This document shows, one piece after another, positions 1-8,977 of a stretch of DNA of 64,000 bases. The number at the start of each line of letters is the position of its first letter. The stretch's first letter is position 1. The notes beneath the pieces were generated by a model, which worked only from the letters and a program-made list of their open reading frames with translations, was not told the DNA's origin and searched no databases. A program made the translations under genes and the position numbers. This DNA is from an uncultured Mobiluncus sp. (lineage in GTDB: Bacteria > Actinomycetota > Actinomycetes > Actinomycetales > Actinomycetaceae). The stretch is from NCBI RefSeq assembly GCF_947087965.1, contig NZ_CAMUES010000004.1, positions 152,978 to 216,977 of the forward strand, in the 5' to 3' direction.

Positions 1-1
1 C

Positions 2-316
2 CAAGAGATGAAGGATTACACGTTCTCCTTGCTGATGGACCTCTACGACAACGAAGAACTGTACACCGAGACCCTCTACGACCCGCTGGGCTTGACGGAA
101 GATGTCAAGAAGTTCCTCAAGTACAACGCGAATAAGGCTTTGATGAACCTGGGTTACGAAGCCCTCTTCACAGCTGACCAGGTTGACGTCAATCCCGCGA
201 TTTTGGCAGCTTTGTCGCCCGCAGCCGATGAAAACCATGACTTCTTCTCCGGTTCGGGTTCCTCCTACGCCATTGGCACTGCCGAGGAAACCGAGGACGC
301 CGACTGGGAGTTCTAG
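2..316 (+). CDS. nrdF: Ribonucleotide reductase class Ib beta subunit, C-terminal part (NrdF)
   Basis: The frame is open to the left edge, so only the last 104 residues are present. The tail carries the NrdF-type pattern ALMNLGYEALF, then NPAILAALSP, ADENHDFFSGSGSSY and an acidic end finishing in DWEF; the extreme C-terminus of R2 proteins docks on the alpha subunit NrdE. The protein supplies the radical cofactor for reduction of ribonucleoside diphosphates. nrdH, nrdI and nrdE would be expected upstream, outside the window. A modest inverted repeat (335-341 with 360-366, 7 bp, 18-nt loop) follows the stop and might be a weak terminator. Identification rests on family recognition of a short fragment but the motif is distinctive. 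Confidence 0.93.
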   Translation, partial: QEMKDYTFSLLMDLYDNEELYTETLYDPLGLTEDVKKFLKYNANKALMNLGYEALFTADQVDVNPAILAALSPAADENHDFFSGSGSSYAIGTAEETEDADWEF

Positions 317-460
317 ACTTCTTCAAGATTGAATCCAACCGTTAGTCCACGCTACTTCCCGGTTGGGAGTATTCTTGTTAGCAGTAGGCCGTTTCCGTAC
401 TGTCGCGGATACGGTGTGCATTTACTTTGTGAATGTTCTTCTACGTCTAGCGTTCAAATT

Positions 461-469
461 TGATAGAAT
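461..469 (+). promoter_or_regulatory. Extended -10 promoter element upstream of the repeat protein gene
   Basis: TGATAGAAT fits the extended -10 pattern TGnTATAAT with one mismatch in the hexamer. It lies 36 nt before the TTG start at 506, which has its own GAGGTG Shine-Dalgarno at about 494-499. No good -35 is visible, as expected for an extended -10 promoter. Confidence 0.4.
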
Positions 470-505
470 GCAGTGTTTAATATCAACGTAATCGAGGTGT
501 AATAC

Positions 506-1255
506 TTGTCTCGCCAAATTATCTTGTCCCAAGAGGCCGTGGAAGCCGGTCTGTGGTATGTGCTTTCTCTGCGTTATCAGGACGAAATCGATCGCGAGCT
601 GAAACAGTTTCCAGCCGACATGATTGATTACTGGGCGGCCAAGCTAAAGATTAACTCTCAAATGAAGACTGAACTGGCTGAGGTTCTGGCCGAGGAATGC
701 GAGGTCGTTAAGACCCAGCAGGCGGCCGACAAGGAACTCGGCGCGGAAAAGGAAAACTACATTTTTCCGTCCATTGATGAGGTCTGGCCGCGTATCGTGC
801 TGGCCAAGAAGCGTGCGCATGACCATCAGGAAACCACCATCCCCGCTGCAGTCTATGAGCGGCTGCGTACCCAAGACATCACCAGTCGAGGGGTGCATTC
901 TTCACAGGGCATGGTGCGCTGGCCGCCGACTTGCCAAACCATCACCAAGCGGTGCGGAGGCTCGTGGAACGAAGCACTGCACAACATGGGACTGATGACC
1001 TCCAAACGAGGTCGCTCTCGGGGCTCTTTAAAGTTCACCGATGAGATTTACCTGCGCGCCGGTGCCGAATTTTTGATGCACTGCAACGAAATCGGTAAGG
1101 GCTCCACCGTGGCCTACTACTGTCAGTGGGTAGCGCGGGAACGTCGAGCTGGACGGGTCTGGCCATCTGCCGCGGCGCAGCGTCAGTTGCGCGGCACCTG
1201 GAATCATGTCATGGAACTGGCAAACCAAATGGTGAAATCTAAGAGCTTTTCCTGA
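506..1255 (+). CDS. Protein with homing-endonuclease-associated-like (HNR) repeats, function unknown
   Basis: 249 residues from a TTG start with a GAGGTG Shine-Dalgarno 6 nt upstream. The N-terminal third is acidic and helical. The C-terminal part shows two similar modules: one ends GGSWNEALHNMGL (about residues 149-161), the other ends RGTWNHVMELANQM (about 228-241). This G-(S/T)-W-N-x-(A/V) ending is typical of the short helix-turn-helix repeats that accompany homing endonucleases and occur alone in some bacterial proteins. No nuclease catalytic motif is visible, so a DNA-binding role is inferred only. It is transcribed with the gene after it in the same direction, 66 bp away. I do not recognise a characterised homologue. 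Confidence 0.75.
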   Translation: MSRQIILSQEAVEAGLWYVLSLRYQDEIDRELKQFPADMIDYWAAKLKINSQMKTELAEVLAEECEVVKTQQAADKELGAEKENYIFPSIDEVWPRIVLAKKRAHDHQETTIPAAVYERLRTQDITSRGVHSSQGMVRWPPTCQTITKRCGGSWNEALHNMGLMTSKRGRSRGSLKFTDEIYLRAGAEFLMHCNEIGKGSTVAYYCQWVARERRAGRVWPSAAAQRQLRGTWNHVMELANQMVKSKSFS

Positions 1256-1321
1256 GTTTTTTCACATCAGGCGATATCCTGAATGTCGCGAGTCTGATTT
1301 TCGATTCCACTGGGAGGAAAA

Positions 1322-3235
1322 GTGAACACACTTCACGGCGAACGACATCTTTTTCGTCATTTGGGGGGTACTTGCCTGGCGGTTTTCTCGCTGGCAGGTT
1401 TGGCTCTCACTGGTTTCAGTCTGAGCCCGGCTTACGGGCAAGACTCGGATTCCACCCCCGCGGTCCAATCCGAGTTCACCTCTGCGGTCGTAGGGTTTAA
1501 ACCCGGAATGATTATTTCCGATGAGGTTTTTTACAACCCCAACACCATGGACGCCAACGCTATTCAGCAGTTCTTGAACGCGAAAGGACGAGCTTGCCAG
1601 CCAGGTGTAGACACGATTACCATCCCGGCTCCCCAAGATCAGCCAGATGCTCAGCCCACCACGCAAGAAATCACCATTCCTTGCCTCAAAGACTACGTCT
1701 TGGACACCCCGGATCGTCCGGCTGATGCCTATTGCCGTGGTGCCTATCAAGGAGCCGAAGGCGAGAGCGCCGCGCAAATCATCTGGAAAGTCAGCCAGGC
1801 TTGCCAGATCAACCCCCAGGTATTACTGGTAACTCTACAAAAAGAACAGAGCCTGATTACCGCTTCGGATAAGGCTTTGAAACTGTCGCGATACCAGAAG
1901 GCTATGGGGTACGGCTGCCCGGATACGGCCCCGTGCGACACCCAGTACTACGGATTCTTTAACCAGGTTTATCAAGCTGCACACCGTTTCCAGTACTACC
2001 AAAAGCATCCGACAAAATTCCGTCATCGTGCCGGGCGAGTCAATGACCTGCTGTATCACCCGTCTCGGAATCAGGATGGCTCCTACAAGTGCGGAACTGC
2101 TCCAATTTTCATTGAAAACCAAGCGACCGCGGGGCTGTACAACTACACTCCTTACACACCGAATGAGGCGGCCCTAGCCGCCGGAGGTGGCCTGGGAGAC
2201 AAGTGCTCCAGCTACGGAAACCGCAACTTTTATCGGTTCTTTACGTCCTGGTTTGGTTCTGCCGGTACGTCTAATGCGATTCCCTCGCTGCGGATTTCGG
2301 GCGCTAGTCGAATTGAGACCGCTGCGGGAATCTCAGCTCGGGCTTTTCCCGGTGGTTCGCAACGGGTTTATTTAGCTCGTGCAGATATGCCCATTGATGC
2401 TTTAGCGGGCGGGATTCTGCCTGATGGTCCGGTGTTGCTGGTTCCCATCAACGGTCCCATTCCCTCTGCAGTTACTCGGGAAATCAACCGGCTGCAAGCC
2501 ACTACCGTGGTGGCTCTAGGCGGGCCGGGAGCAATTCCTGATGCGGTTCTGGCAAACGCGGCGCAAGGGCGTCAAACTTCGCGAATCTTCGGTCCAGATC
2601 GATACGCCACAGCTATCGCGATTTCACATCACGCGTTCCCACAGGGCGCCAAGCGGATTTATATTGCCGATGGCGTGGGGGCTAACGGTGCGGGTTCTCC
2701 CGATGCGGTCGTTGGGGGAACTCTGAGCGATGGTCCGGTTTTGATAGTCAACCCACGCAGTCCTGAGACGTGGAAGTACGTCGCTTCTGAAGTTTCTGAC
2801 CTACATGTTTCCGAAGTCGTTGGTTTGGGTGGGTCCGGTATCCTCCCGCAGGAGGCCCTCACTACGATTGCGGCTCAATCGGGAGCGAACGTCTCCCGTC
2901 TGGCTGGGGCGGATCGTTACGGTACCGCGGCTGCTATCTCAGCTCATGCCTATCCCGCGATAGCGCGGCTAGATGAGACCGGTGCGCCAACCGTGAGCGA
3001 TTATGTCGCTTACATTGCTCGCGGCGATAACTTTGCGGATGCATTGGTGGCTGGAGCTTTGCGAGACGGTCCGGTGCTGCTGGTACCTTCCCGTACCAAC
3101 CAAGCCCCCGCTCCGGTGGCGAACTATCTGGGCAGCTTACATCCCAACACGATTATTGCTCTGGGCGGTTTAGGAGCGGTGCATCCCGACACCGTTGAAG
3201 CTGTGGTAGCTGCGACCAAGTCGGGTTTACAATAA
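1322..3235 (+). CDS. Secreted lysozyme-fold-like protein with three CWB2 cell-wall-binding repeats
   Basis: 637 residues from GTG, preceded by GGGAGGA. Residues 1-40 form a signal peptide (hydrophobic stretch then SPAYGQ). Residues about 60-310 form a domain of the kind often annotated as hemagglutinin in actinobacteria; INPQVLLVTLQKEQ places Glu175 in a context like the catalytic Glu of lytic transglycosylases, so peptidoglycan cleavage is an inference. Three CWB2 (cell wall binding repeat 2) units follow, starting with RISGASRIETA (about 324), RIFGPDRYATA (about 420) and RLAGADRYGTA (about 526), each with a DGPVL core and an ALGG or GLGG motif. CWB2 repeats in clostridia attach proteins non-covalently to wall polymers. 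A shorter paralogue lies 800 bp downstream. Confidence 0.85.
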   Translation: MNTLHGERHLFRHLGGTCLAVFSLAGLALTGFSLSPAYGQDSDSTPAVQSEFTSAVVGFKPGMIISDEVFYNPNTMDANAIQQFLNAKGRACQPGVDTITIPAPQDQPDAQPTTQEITIPCLKDYVLDTPDRPADAYCRGAYQGAEGESAAQIIWKVSQACQINPQVLLVTLQKEQSLITASDKALKLSRYQKAMGYGCPDTAPCDTQYYGFFNQVYQAAHRFQYYQKHPTKFRHRAGRVNDLLYHPSRNQDGSYKCGTAPIFIENQATAGLYNYTPYTPNEAALAAGGGLGDKCSSYGNRNFYRFFTSWFGSAGTSNAIPSLRISGASRIETAAGISARAFPGGSQRVYLARADMPIDALAGGILPDGPVLLVPINGPIPSAVTREINRLQATTVVALGGPGAIPDAVLANAAQGRQTSRIFGPDRYATAIAISHHAFPQGAKRIYIADGVGANGAGSPDAVVGGTLSDGPVLIVNPRSPETWKYVASEVSDLHVSEVVGLGGSGILPQEALTTIAAQSGANVSRLAGADRYGTAAAISAHAYPAIARLDETGAPTVSDYVAYIARGDNFADALVAGALRDGPVLLVPSRTNQAPAPVANYLGSLHPNTIIALGGLGAVHPDTVEAVVAATKSGLQ

Positions 3236-3268
3236 CAATTTCAACCGTAACCGGTTAACCTGGTTCAC

Positions 3269-3937
3269 TTACGCAGGCAGGTTCCAAATGCGGTCTGCCC
3301 GCGCTCGAGAACTCTGGACCAGCAGCCGGTTCGGTTCGTCAACCCGCTGCACCCAAGCGAGCGCCTGTTCCGGGGTTCTGCCGTGATGCGTGTGGCGAGC
3401 GACTAGGCGAGCCTGCGTTACCTCCGGCGAAGCCTCCAGGTAAATCAACAGGTCGATTGCCTCGCGAACCAGGGACCAGGCCCCGTCTTGCAGTGCCAGG
3501 TAGTTGCCTTCCGTAAGTACCACGCCTTCTCGTTCGACTTTGTAACGTGCCGCGATAGCTTGACCAAGCTGACGGTCGTATCCGGGAGCGTACACCACCG
3601 TTTTGGCATCGTGGGCCCGATCCAAAGCCATCAGGTAGCCCACCACATCAAAAGTGTCCGGACGTCCTTTATAGTCGCTGAGACACTCGGCTTGTAGGAC
3701 TTCGTTTGACTTGTGGAAGCCATCCATCGGAATGATGCCGGCTAACAGCGGCTGTGTCCCTAAAACAGCTCCGTCCAGCAACTTCCCCAGCCTGGCTACT
3801 GCCTCAGATTTACCCACTCCGGGGGCACCGGTAAAGCCAACCACGCGCAAGACGCGTCCGTTGTCAGCCAGTTCCTTTAGCTCCGTGGCCAAATCGCTCA
3901 GCAGTTCATCAAGGGTACCTGAGAATGTCTGGACCAT
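3269..3937 (-). CDS. Nucleoside/nucleotide kinase family protein (P-loop, uridine kinase-like)
   Basis: 222 residues, ATG preceded by GAGGA. The Walker A motif GAPGVGKS is at about residues 36-43, followed by PMDGFHKS and GRPDTFDVVGY, the layout of the YggC/FrcK-type branch of the pantothenate/uridine kinase fold. Later EASPEVTQARLVARH resembles the LID region. The substrate cannot be read from sequence; a sugar or nucleoside is likely. It is on the opposite strand to the two lysozyme-like genes that flank it and converges on the first, so no functional link is implied. Confidence 0.8.
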   Translation of the reverse strand: MVQTFSGTLDELLSDLATELKELADNGRVLRVVGFTGAPGVGKSEAVARLGKLLDGAVLGTQPLLAGIIPMDGFHKSNEVLQAECLSDYKGRPDTFDVVGYLMALDRAHDAKTVVYAPGYDRQLGQAIAARYKVEREGVVLTEGNYLALQDGAWSLVREAIDLLIYLEASPEVTQARLVARHTHHGRTPEQALAWVQRVDEPNRLLVQSSRARADRIWNLPA

Positions 3938-4031
3938 ATTTATCCTCGGTTCGCTTTGGTTGAAATGAGTTCGCTATCTCTCAGTCTAACAGCCCGAGCG
4001 TCCCTCCTGGGAGGTAGGTTACGATGGTGAG

Positions 4032-4958
4032 GTGTCCTCAAGAATGCCCCAGCGTCCCTCCCGGGGAGCCTACCCGTCAGCGGGCGCTTCCGTACGAGTG
4101 AAGCGACGCAAGGGTGGGTTTTTTCGTGCCCTCCTGGTGATTTTGGGTCTAGCCATGGTCGCACTAGGTTTGGGCGCGGCTTTGGCTGCGGCGGGGATTC
4201 ATTTTTTGGCCAATACTGAGGAACCGGCTTCTCCAACGGCGACCCGTCCCGCGGCTCCCGCCCTTGACTTGTCTGGATTCGACCCCGGAAACATTATTTC
4301 TGACGCGGTTTTCTACGATTACCAATCCATGAGCCAAGCGGATATAGAGAACTTTATTCGCGACAAGAACGCGGGGTGCGTGAGTCTTTCCACCCCCTGT
4401 TTGGCTGACTACACCGAGGACACTATTGACGTTCCCGCTTCGCCGCGCTGTGAGGGCTACCCAGGGGCACCGGGAGAATCCGCGGGAACCATCATCTATA
4501 AAACCGCCCAATCGTGCAAGATTAATCCTCAGGTCCTGCTGGTGTTGCTGCAGAAGGAACAGGGTCTGCTCACGGCCTCTGATTACAACCTGTCCCCTAG
4601 CCGCTATGAGGTCGCAGCGGGGTTTGCTTGCCCTGATGGGGGGAATTGTGACCCACAATACTTTGGTTTTGGAACCCAGGTTTACTATGCTGCGGCTCAG
4701 TTTCAGCGCTATCGGCAAAACCCTGCGCAGTTCCCTTTCCGCACCGGGATAGCCAACAATATCCCCTATTCCCCCCTGGCCAGCTGCGGTTCGGCTCCGG
4801 TGGTTTTGGCTAACCAGGCTACCACGGCGCTTTACAACTACACGCCTTATCAGCCGGATTCTGCTTTGCTGAGCGGGACGCCCGGCGAATGCTCCAGTTA
4901 CGGAAACGCGAATTTTTACGGGATTTTTAAGGCCTGGTTCGGAGATTCACGTCGATAA
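4032..4958 (+). CDS. Membrane-anchored lysozyme-fold-like protein, paralogue of the CWB2 protein
   Basis: 308 residues if GTG at 4032 is used; an in-frame ATG at 4044 is equally possible and lies 11 nt after GTGAGG. A basic N-terminus (VKRRKGG) and one membrane helix at about residues 33-60 suggest a type II anchor. The rest matches the N-terminal domain of the protein at 1322-3235: GNIISDAVFYDYQSM, INPQVLLVLLQKEQ with the presumed catalytic Glu near 176, ALYNYTPYQPD, CSSYGNANFYGIFKAWFG. It has no CWB2 repeats, so the two proteins pair the same domain with different surface attachment. Conserved cysteines suggest disulfides outside the membrane. Confidence 0.82.
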   Translation: MSSRMPQRPSRGAYPSAGASVRVKRRKGGFFRALLVILGLAMVALGLGAALAAAGIHFLANTEEPASPTATRPAAPALDLSGFDPGNIISDAVFYDYQSMSQADIENFIRDKNAGCVSLSTPCLADYTEDTIDVPASPRCEGYPGAPGESAGTIIYKTAQSCKINPQVLLVLLQKEQGLLTASDYNLSPSRYEVAAGFACPDGGNCDPQYFGFGTQVYYAAAQFQRYRQNPAQFPFRTGIANNIPYSPLASCGSAPVVLANQATTALYNYTPYQPDSALLSGTPGECSSYGNANFYGIFKAWFGDSRR

Positions 4959-5042
4959 ATATGCTCATTGATGCAGCTAGTAAGCATTTATGAGGATTTT
5001 TAAAGCACCTTATTTGGGCACGGGTTAACCAGGTAGATTTCC

Positions 5043-8000
5043 TTATTTGAGCGCCGAGATTTGCTTATTTATCCGTTTGGCAGACACCTTTTCAATCGTG
5101 CCGAGTTGCTGGGCAAAGGTCTGTACCCGGTACTCCTCCAGCAGCCAACGTAACTCCTGTAAACGGTGATGGGTCTCGGCGTTAAAGGGGCGCGCCTCCG
5201 CCGCCCTCACCGCTGCCTCAAAGGCCGTCGCAACTTCCGCGAAACGTGCAGCTAACTGGGCATCACCAGCAGAGTTACGCCGGGCCTTGTCCAATCGTAG
5301 GGCGTCTGCCCGCAGGTAACGGGCCAGCTGAGCCAGCCATTTGGCCGACGTCCTCGCCAGGAAGTCGCCGCCTACCAATTGGTTTACATGGTTTACAATA
5401 TCTGCTTTTGTGGCGGCTAGGGCAGAGCCGGTGGCCCCTCGCAATTGCTGCTCGAGCTTCCCTTGCGCCTGCATCGCGGCAGCAACGTCTTGCAGGATTC
5501 TATAGACCCGGTCCTCGTAGCGGTCAATAGCCCATTCTTGCAGTTCAGCCAGGTCCATATCGTCTGTGAGGGAATGTCCCTCCGCCAGGTATTCCGCCAC
5601 CAAAGCCCGGCCCGCCGCGCTTTGTGCCGCATCTATCAGCGCTGAAGTGGAGGGATAGGGGGACGCGGCCAAAGCCGCCGCTTCCGCTCCTCGCCACCGG
5701 GTCGACACTCGTGTCTCCGTGAGGCTTAGGGCTTGACTGAGTTGCTGGGCAAAATCTCTGGGCCGCTCAACTTTAGCTTTTTCGGCTTCCTGTTGCGCCC
5801 AGACTTTGCCTTGTTCCTGGGTGGTTTTCACAATCAGGCGGTCACGCAGAGCCTGGAAGTCGTCTCCCAAACCCAGAACTTTCCCGCCGCGTCCCACAAT
5901 CGCGAAGTGATTTCGCTGGCTTTCTTCCAAAGCCGCATGCATGGCGGTTAAGTCCGTCTCGGTCAGGTCGACTTGGCGAACCGCGGCTACGCTCTGGGTA
6001 AAGATTTCGTCAAAGTCGGGACGCTGTTGGGGAGATTCGTTTACAAAACGCTCAAACCGGGGCAGGATCTCGTCAACGAAGTTTGCCGCGGGCACCACGT
6101 ACTTCCGCACGGATTTCGGCAGGGCTTTGACGCAAGCCAGCAGGTAATCGCGCAGCGCTCCGGGAATCGGCCAATCGAAGCCCCGAGAATCTAGAGACTC
6201 TAAGATTGCCTCATCGATGATGATGGTGACCCCTTCTGAAAGGTCAACCGTGTCAATCTCACGTTCCTTGGTTTTCTTAGATTTTTTCCCTTTATTGTGT
6301 GGTAAGTCACGCTGATTCGCCGCTTCGGGGGTCGGTCCGCGCTTACCTGAAAATGTGTAGGCCAGCGGTAGCAGGTACTCGCCCGCCGGCCAAAAATCGG
6401 GGAATTGGTCGGCATTTTCTCCGCTATCTGGCACCAATAAATCCCAGGGGTATTCCAACCAATCCGGGTGCTCGAGACGCTGATTTTTCCACCACGCCTC
6501 GAAGGCGGCTCCTGAGGTAACGACGGGGTCAATACGCGTTTCCAGCCATTTTTCCAAGGCATAGGGATCGACTTCACCGGGAATTTGGCGCCGCCGCCGC
6601 GCTTCGGCAGCCATCTCTAACCGGCGCTGATTGTCTTCCATAAAGGGATAGACCGAACGCCATTCGCCGCGCACAATTCCGTGACGAATGAACAATTCTC
6701 GCGCCAGGCTCCGGGCCGGCGCCCCTTCCACCACCGTATCCCGCAGGGAAGCCAACGGGACGGAGCGATCCGCGCTGAGAACCATCCCGAACAGACTGAC
6801 CCGCTCGTGAATCATGGCGCACCCGAAACGTGTGGACCAGTACGGATCGAAATAAGTCCGCGTCAACAGGTAACGTCCCGCCTGTTCAATCCATTCGGGT
6901 TCAACCCGTGCCACCGTCCGGGCAAACAGTCGCGATGTTTCCACCAACTCAGCAGCCATAACCCAGTCGTAGTGCTTGCGGCTCAGCCCCGAGCCCGGCC
7001 ACACCACAAATCGAGTCCCGTGTGCCCCGTGATATTCCCTTTTCGTCTCTGACCAGAACCCAATCTGGGTGAGCATCCCGCTTAAGATGGCTTGGTGTAG
7101 ACTTTCAACGTCAACCTGGTCAAGGTCTACTACCTTGATTTCCCTAGTTTTTATCCCAACTTCACGGCACATTCCGCGAAGTTCTGCCACCAGGTCAATC
7201 CACTCCCTCACCCGGAGGAAATGCAAAAACTCCCGGCCGCACAACCGCCGAAATGCGCTGGAGGACAGAGTTTCAATCCTGTCTTGCAGGTAACTCCACA
7301 ATTTCAGATAGCTTAAGAAATCCGAACGCTCGTTTTCAAAACGAGCATGGGCAAGGTCGGCTTCTGCCCGGCGTTCGCTGGGTCGTTCCCGCACGTCTTG
7401 CATCGCCAACGCGGCCACGACCACGACCGCGGGGTCGATGACTCCGAGGCGGTCCGCTTCGACAAGGATACGGGCCAAGCGCGGGTCGAGAGGAAACCGG
7501 GAAAGTTTGCGTCCCAGGCGGGTCAGTCGCGCGGGTTTCTTTCGGGTATCTAACGCTCCCAGCTGGCTCAGTTCCGTCACCCCATCCGTAACGGAGCGGG
7601 GCGAGGGTGGATCCAGGAACGGAAATTCTGCCACTTCACCCAAACCCAGGGCTGCCATCTGCAAAATCACGGCAGACAGCGAAGTGCGTTGAATTTCAGG
7701 CTCGGTGTAAGCAGGGCGAGACAAAAAATCCGCTTCAGAATACAGGCGAATGCACACCCCCGGAGACACCCGCCCGCAGCGACCTTTTCGTTGGTTGGCA
7801 GAGGCTTGCGAGATGGGTTCGATAGGGAGGCGCTGCACGCGAGTCTTATTTGAATATCGGGAAATTCGCGCCACTCCAGGGTCAATCACATAAACGATGC
7901 CCGGAACGGTCAAGGACGTTTCGGCGACATTCGTAGCGAGGACTACCCGCCGGTAAGGATGCGGGGCAAACACGCGCTTTTGTTCCGCCTCGCTGAGCCG

Positions 8001-8876
8001 GGAATACAGCGGTAAGACTTCCACCGCCCCCGGAACTGAGGTCCGCTGACCGGGAGCCACGTAACGGCGCCCCAGATGTCCCTGCAGAGCCTGAGCCGTA
8101 TCGCGAATATCGCGCTCGCCAGCCAGAAAAACCAAAATGTCTCCGGGCCCTTCCCGGCATAGTTCATCCACCGCCCGCAAAATACCGGTGACCTGGTCAA
8201 TCTCACCGGTTTCCGCCCTTGAGAGGTCCTCCCCGGTGTCTTCGGACGTGAGCACGCCAGAACTACCGTCATCCACGTCAACCAATGGGCGATATCTGAC
8301 TTCTACCGGATACGTTCGGCCCGCGACTTCGATAATGGGGGTATCTGGTCCAAAAGCCGTGGCAAAACGTTCGGAATCAATGGTGGCAGAAGTAATAATC
8401 ACCAGCAGGTCAGGGCGTTTCACTACCAAACGTTGCAAATAGCCCAGGATAAAGTCAATGTTCAAAGACCTTTCGTGAGCCTCGTCAATAATCAATGCAT
8501 CGTATTGTTTCAGCAGTGGATCGTGGCTGATTTCGGCCAGCAAAATCCCATCGGTCATCAGTTTGATTTGCGTGTCGGGGCCCAAGGTTTGGCGAAACCG
8601 CACCTGGTAACCAACCGTGGAACCGAGTGATTGGCCCAATTCGGAGGCAATTCGCGAAGCAACGGTTCGGGCTGCCAGGCGGCGCGGCTGGGTATGGCCA
8701 ATCATGCCCCGCGTACCCCGGCCTACTTCCAGGCACATTTTCGGCAGCTGGGTGGTCTTTCCGCTTCCGGTGGCTCCACTGATAACAACGACTTGATGCT
8801 CACGCAAGGCAGCGAGAATCTGCGGTCTTGCCGCGCTGAGGGGCAAATCGGAAGGGTAGGACAACTCTAGGGACAT
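5043..8876 (-). CDS. hrpA: DEAH-box ATP-dependent RNA helicase HrpA
   Basis: 1277 residues, close to the 1300 of E. coli HrpA. Motif I GATGSGKTT lies at about residues 35-43, motif II DEAH in IIDEAHERSLN, motif III SAT in ITSATID, and motif VI around NQRKGRCGRVSPG. After the helicase core come the HA2/OB region and a long C-terminal part typical of HrpA (DUF3418). The start ATG is preceded by AGGTGGG. HrpA resolves stalled ribosomes and remodels RNA in the cytosol. The 84-bp gap to the convergent gene on the left has no strong terminator. Confidence 0.95.
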   Translation of the reverse strand: MSLELSYPSDLPLSAARPQILAALREHQVVVISGATGSGKTTQLPKMCLEVGRGTRGMIGHTQPRRLAARTVASRIASELGQSLGSTVGYQVRFRQTLGPDTQIKLMTDGILLAEISHDPLLKQYDALIIDEAHERSLNIDFILGYLQRLVVKRPDLLVIITSATIDSERFATAFGPDTPIIEVAGRTYPVEVRYRPLVDVDDGSSGVLTSEDTGEDLSRAETGEIDQVTGILRAVDELCREGPGDILVFLAGERDIRDTAQALQGHLGRRYVAPGQRTSVPGAVEVLPLYSRLSEAEQKRVFAPHPYRRVVLATNVAETSLTVPGIVYVIDPGVARISRYSNKTRVQRLPIEPISQASANQRKGRCGRVSPGVCIRLYSEADFLSRPAYTEPEIQRTSLSAVILQMAALGLGEVAEFPFLDPPSPRSVTDGVTELSQLGALDTRKKPARLTRLGRKLSRFPLDPRLARILVEADRLGVIDPAVVVVAALAMQDVRERPSERRAEADLAHARFENERSDFLSYLKLWSYLQDRIETLSSSAFRRLCGREFLHFLRVREWIDLVAELRGMCREVGIKTREIKVVDLDQVDVESLHQAILSGMLTQIGFWSETKREYHGAHGTRFVVWPGSGLSRKHYDWVMAAELVETSRLFARTVARVEPEWIEQAGRYLLTRTYFDPYWSTRFGCAMIHERVSLFGMVLSADRSVPLASLRDTVVEGAPARSLARELFIRHGIVRGEWRSVYPFMEDNQRRLEMAAEARRRRQIPGEVDPYALEKWLETRIDPVVTSGAAFEAWWKNQRLEHPDWLEYPWDLLVPDSGENADQFPDFWPAGEYLLPLAYTFSGKRGPTPEAANQRDLPHNKGKKSKKTKEREIDTVDLSEGVTIIIDEAILESLDSRGFDWPIPGALRDYLLACVKALPKSVRKYVVPAANFVDEILPRFERFVNESPQQRPDFDEIFTQSVAAVRQVDLTETDLTAMHAALEESQRNHFAIVGRGGKVLGLGDDFQALRDRLIVKTTQEQGKVWAQQEAEKAKVERPRDFAQQLSQALSLTETRVSTRWRGAEAAALAASPYPSTSALIDAAQSAAGRALVAEYLAEGHSLTDDMDLAELQEWAIDRYEDRVYRILQDVAAAMQAQGKLEQQLRGATGSALAATKADIVNHVNQLVGGDFLARTSAKWLAQLARYLRADALRLDKARRNSAGDAQLAARFAEVATAFEAAVRAAEARPFNAETHHRLQELRWLLEEYRVQTFAQQLGTIEKVSAKRINKQISALK

Positions 8877-8965
8877 AACCCACCTATTTTAGGCAAGGAT
8901 GGCGCAAACTTCACCTGACCGCGGGCAAAACCCGCCGGGATGCTCCCGTCAGCCCGTGGATGCGA

Positions 8966-8971
8966 GAGAAT
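8966..8971 (+). promoter_or_regulatory. Candidate -10 box for leaderless transcript
   Basis: GAGAAT (4 of 6 to TATAAT, including A2 and T6) is followed by exactly 6 nt and then GTG at 8978. No Shine-Dalgarno is convincing for this start, matching the leaderless pattern seen elsewhere in the window. Confidence 0.35.
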
Positions 8972-8977
8972 AGGAAC

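Noticed and set aside
4164..4718. Long antisense ORF inside the lysozyme-like gene
   Set aside because: Opposite-strand shadow of a GC-rich real gene; no signal peptide, domain or Shine-Dalgarno.
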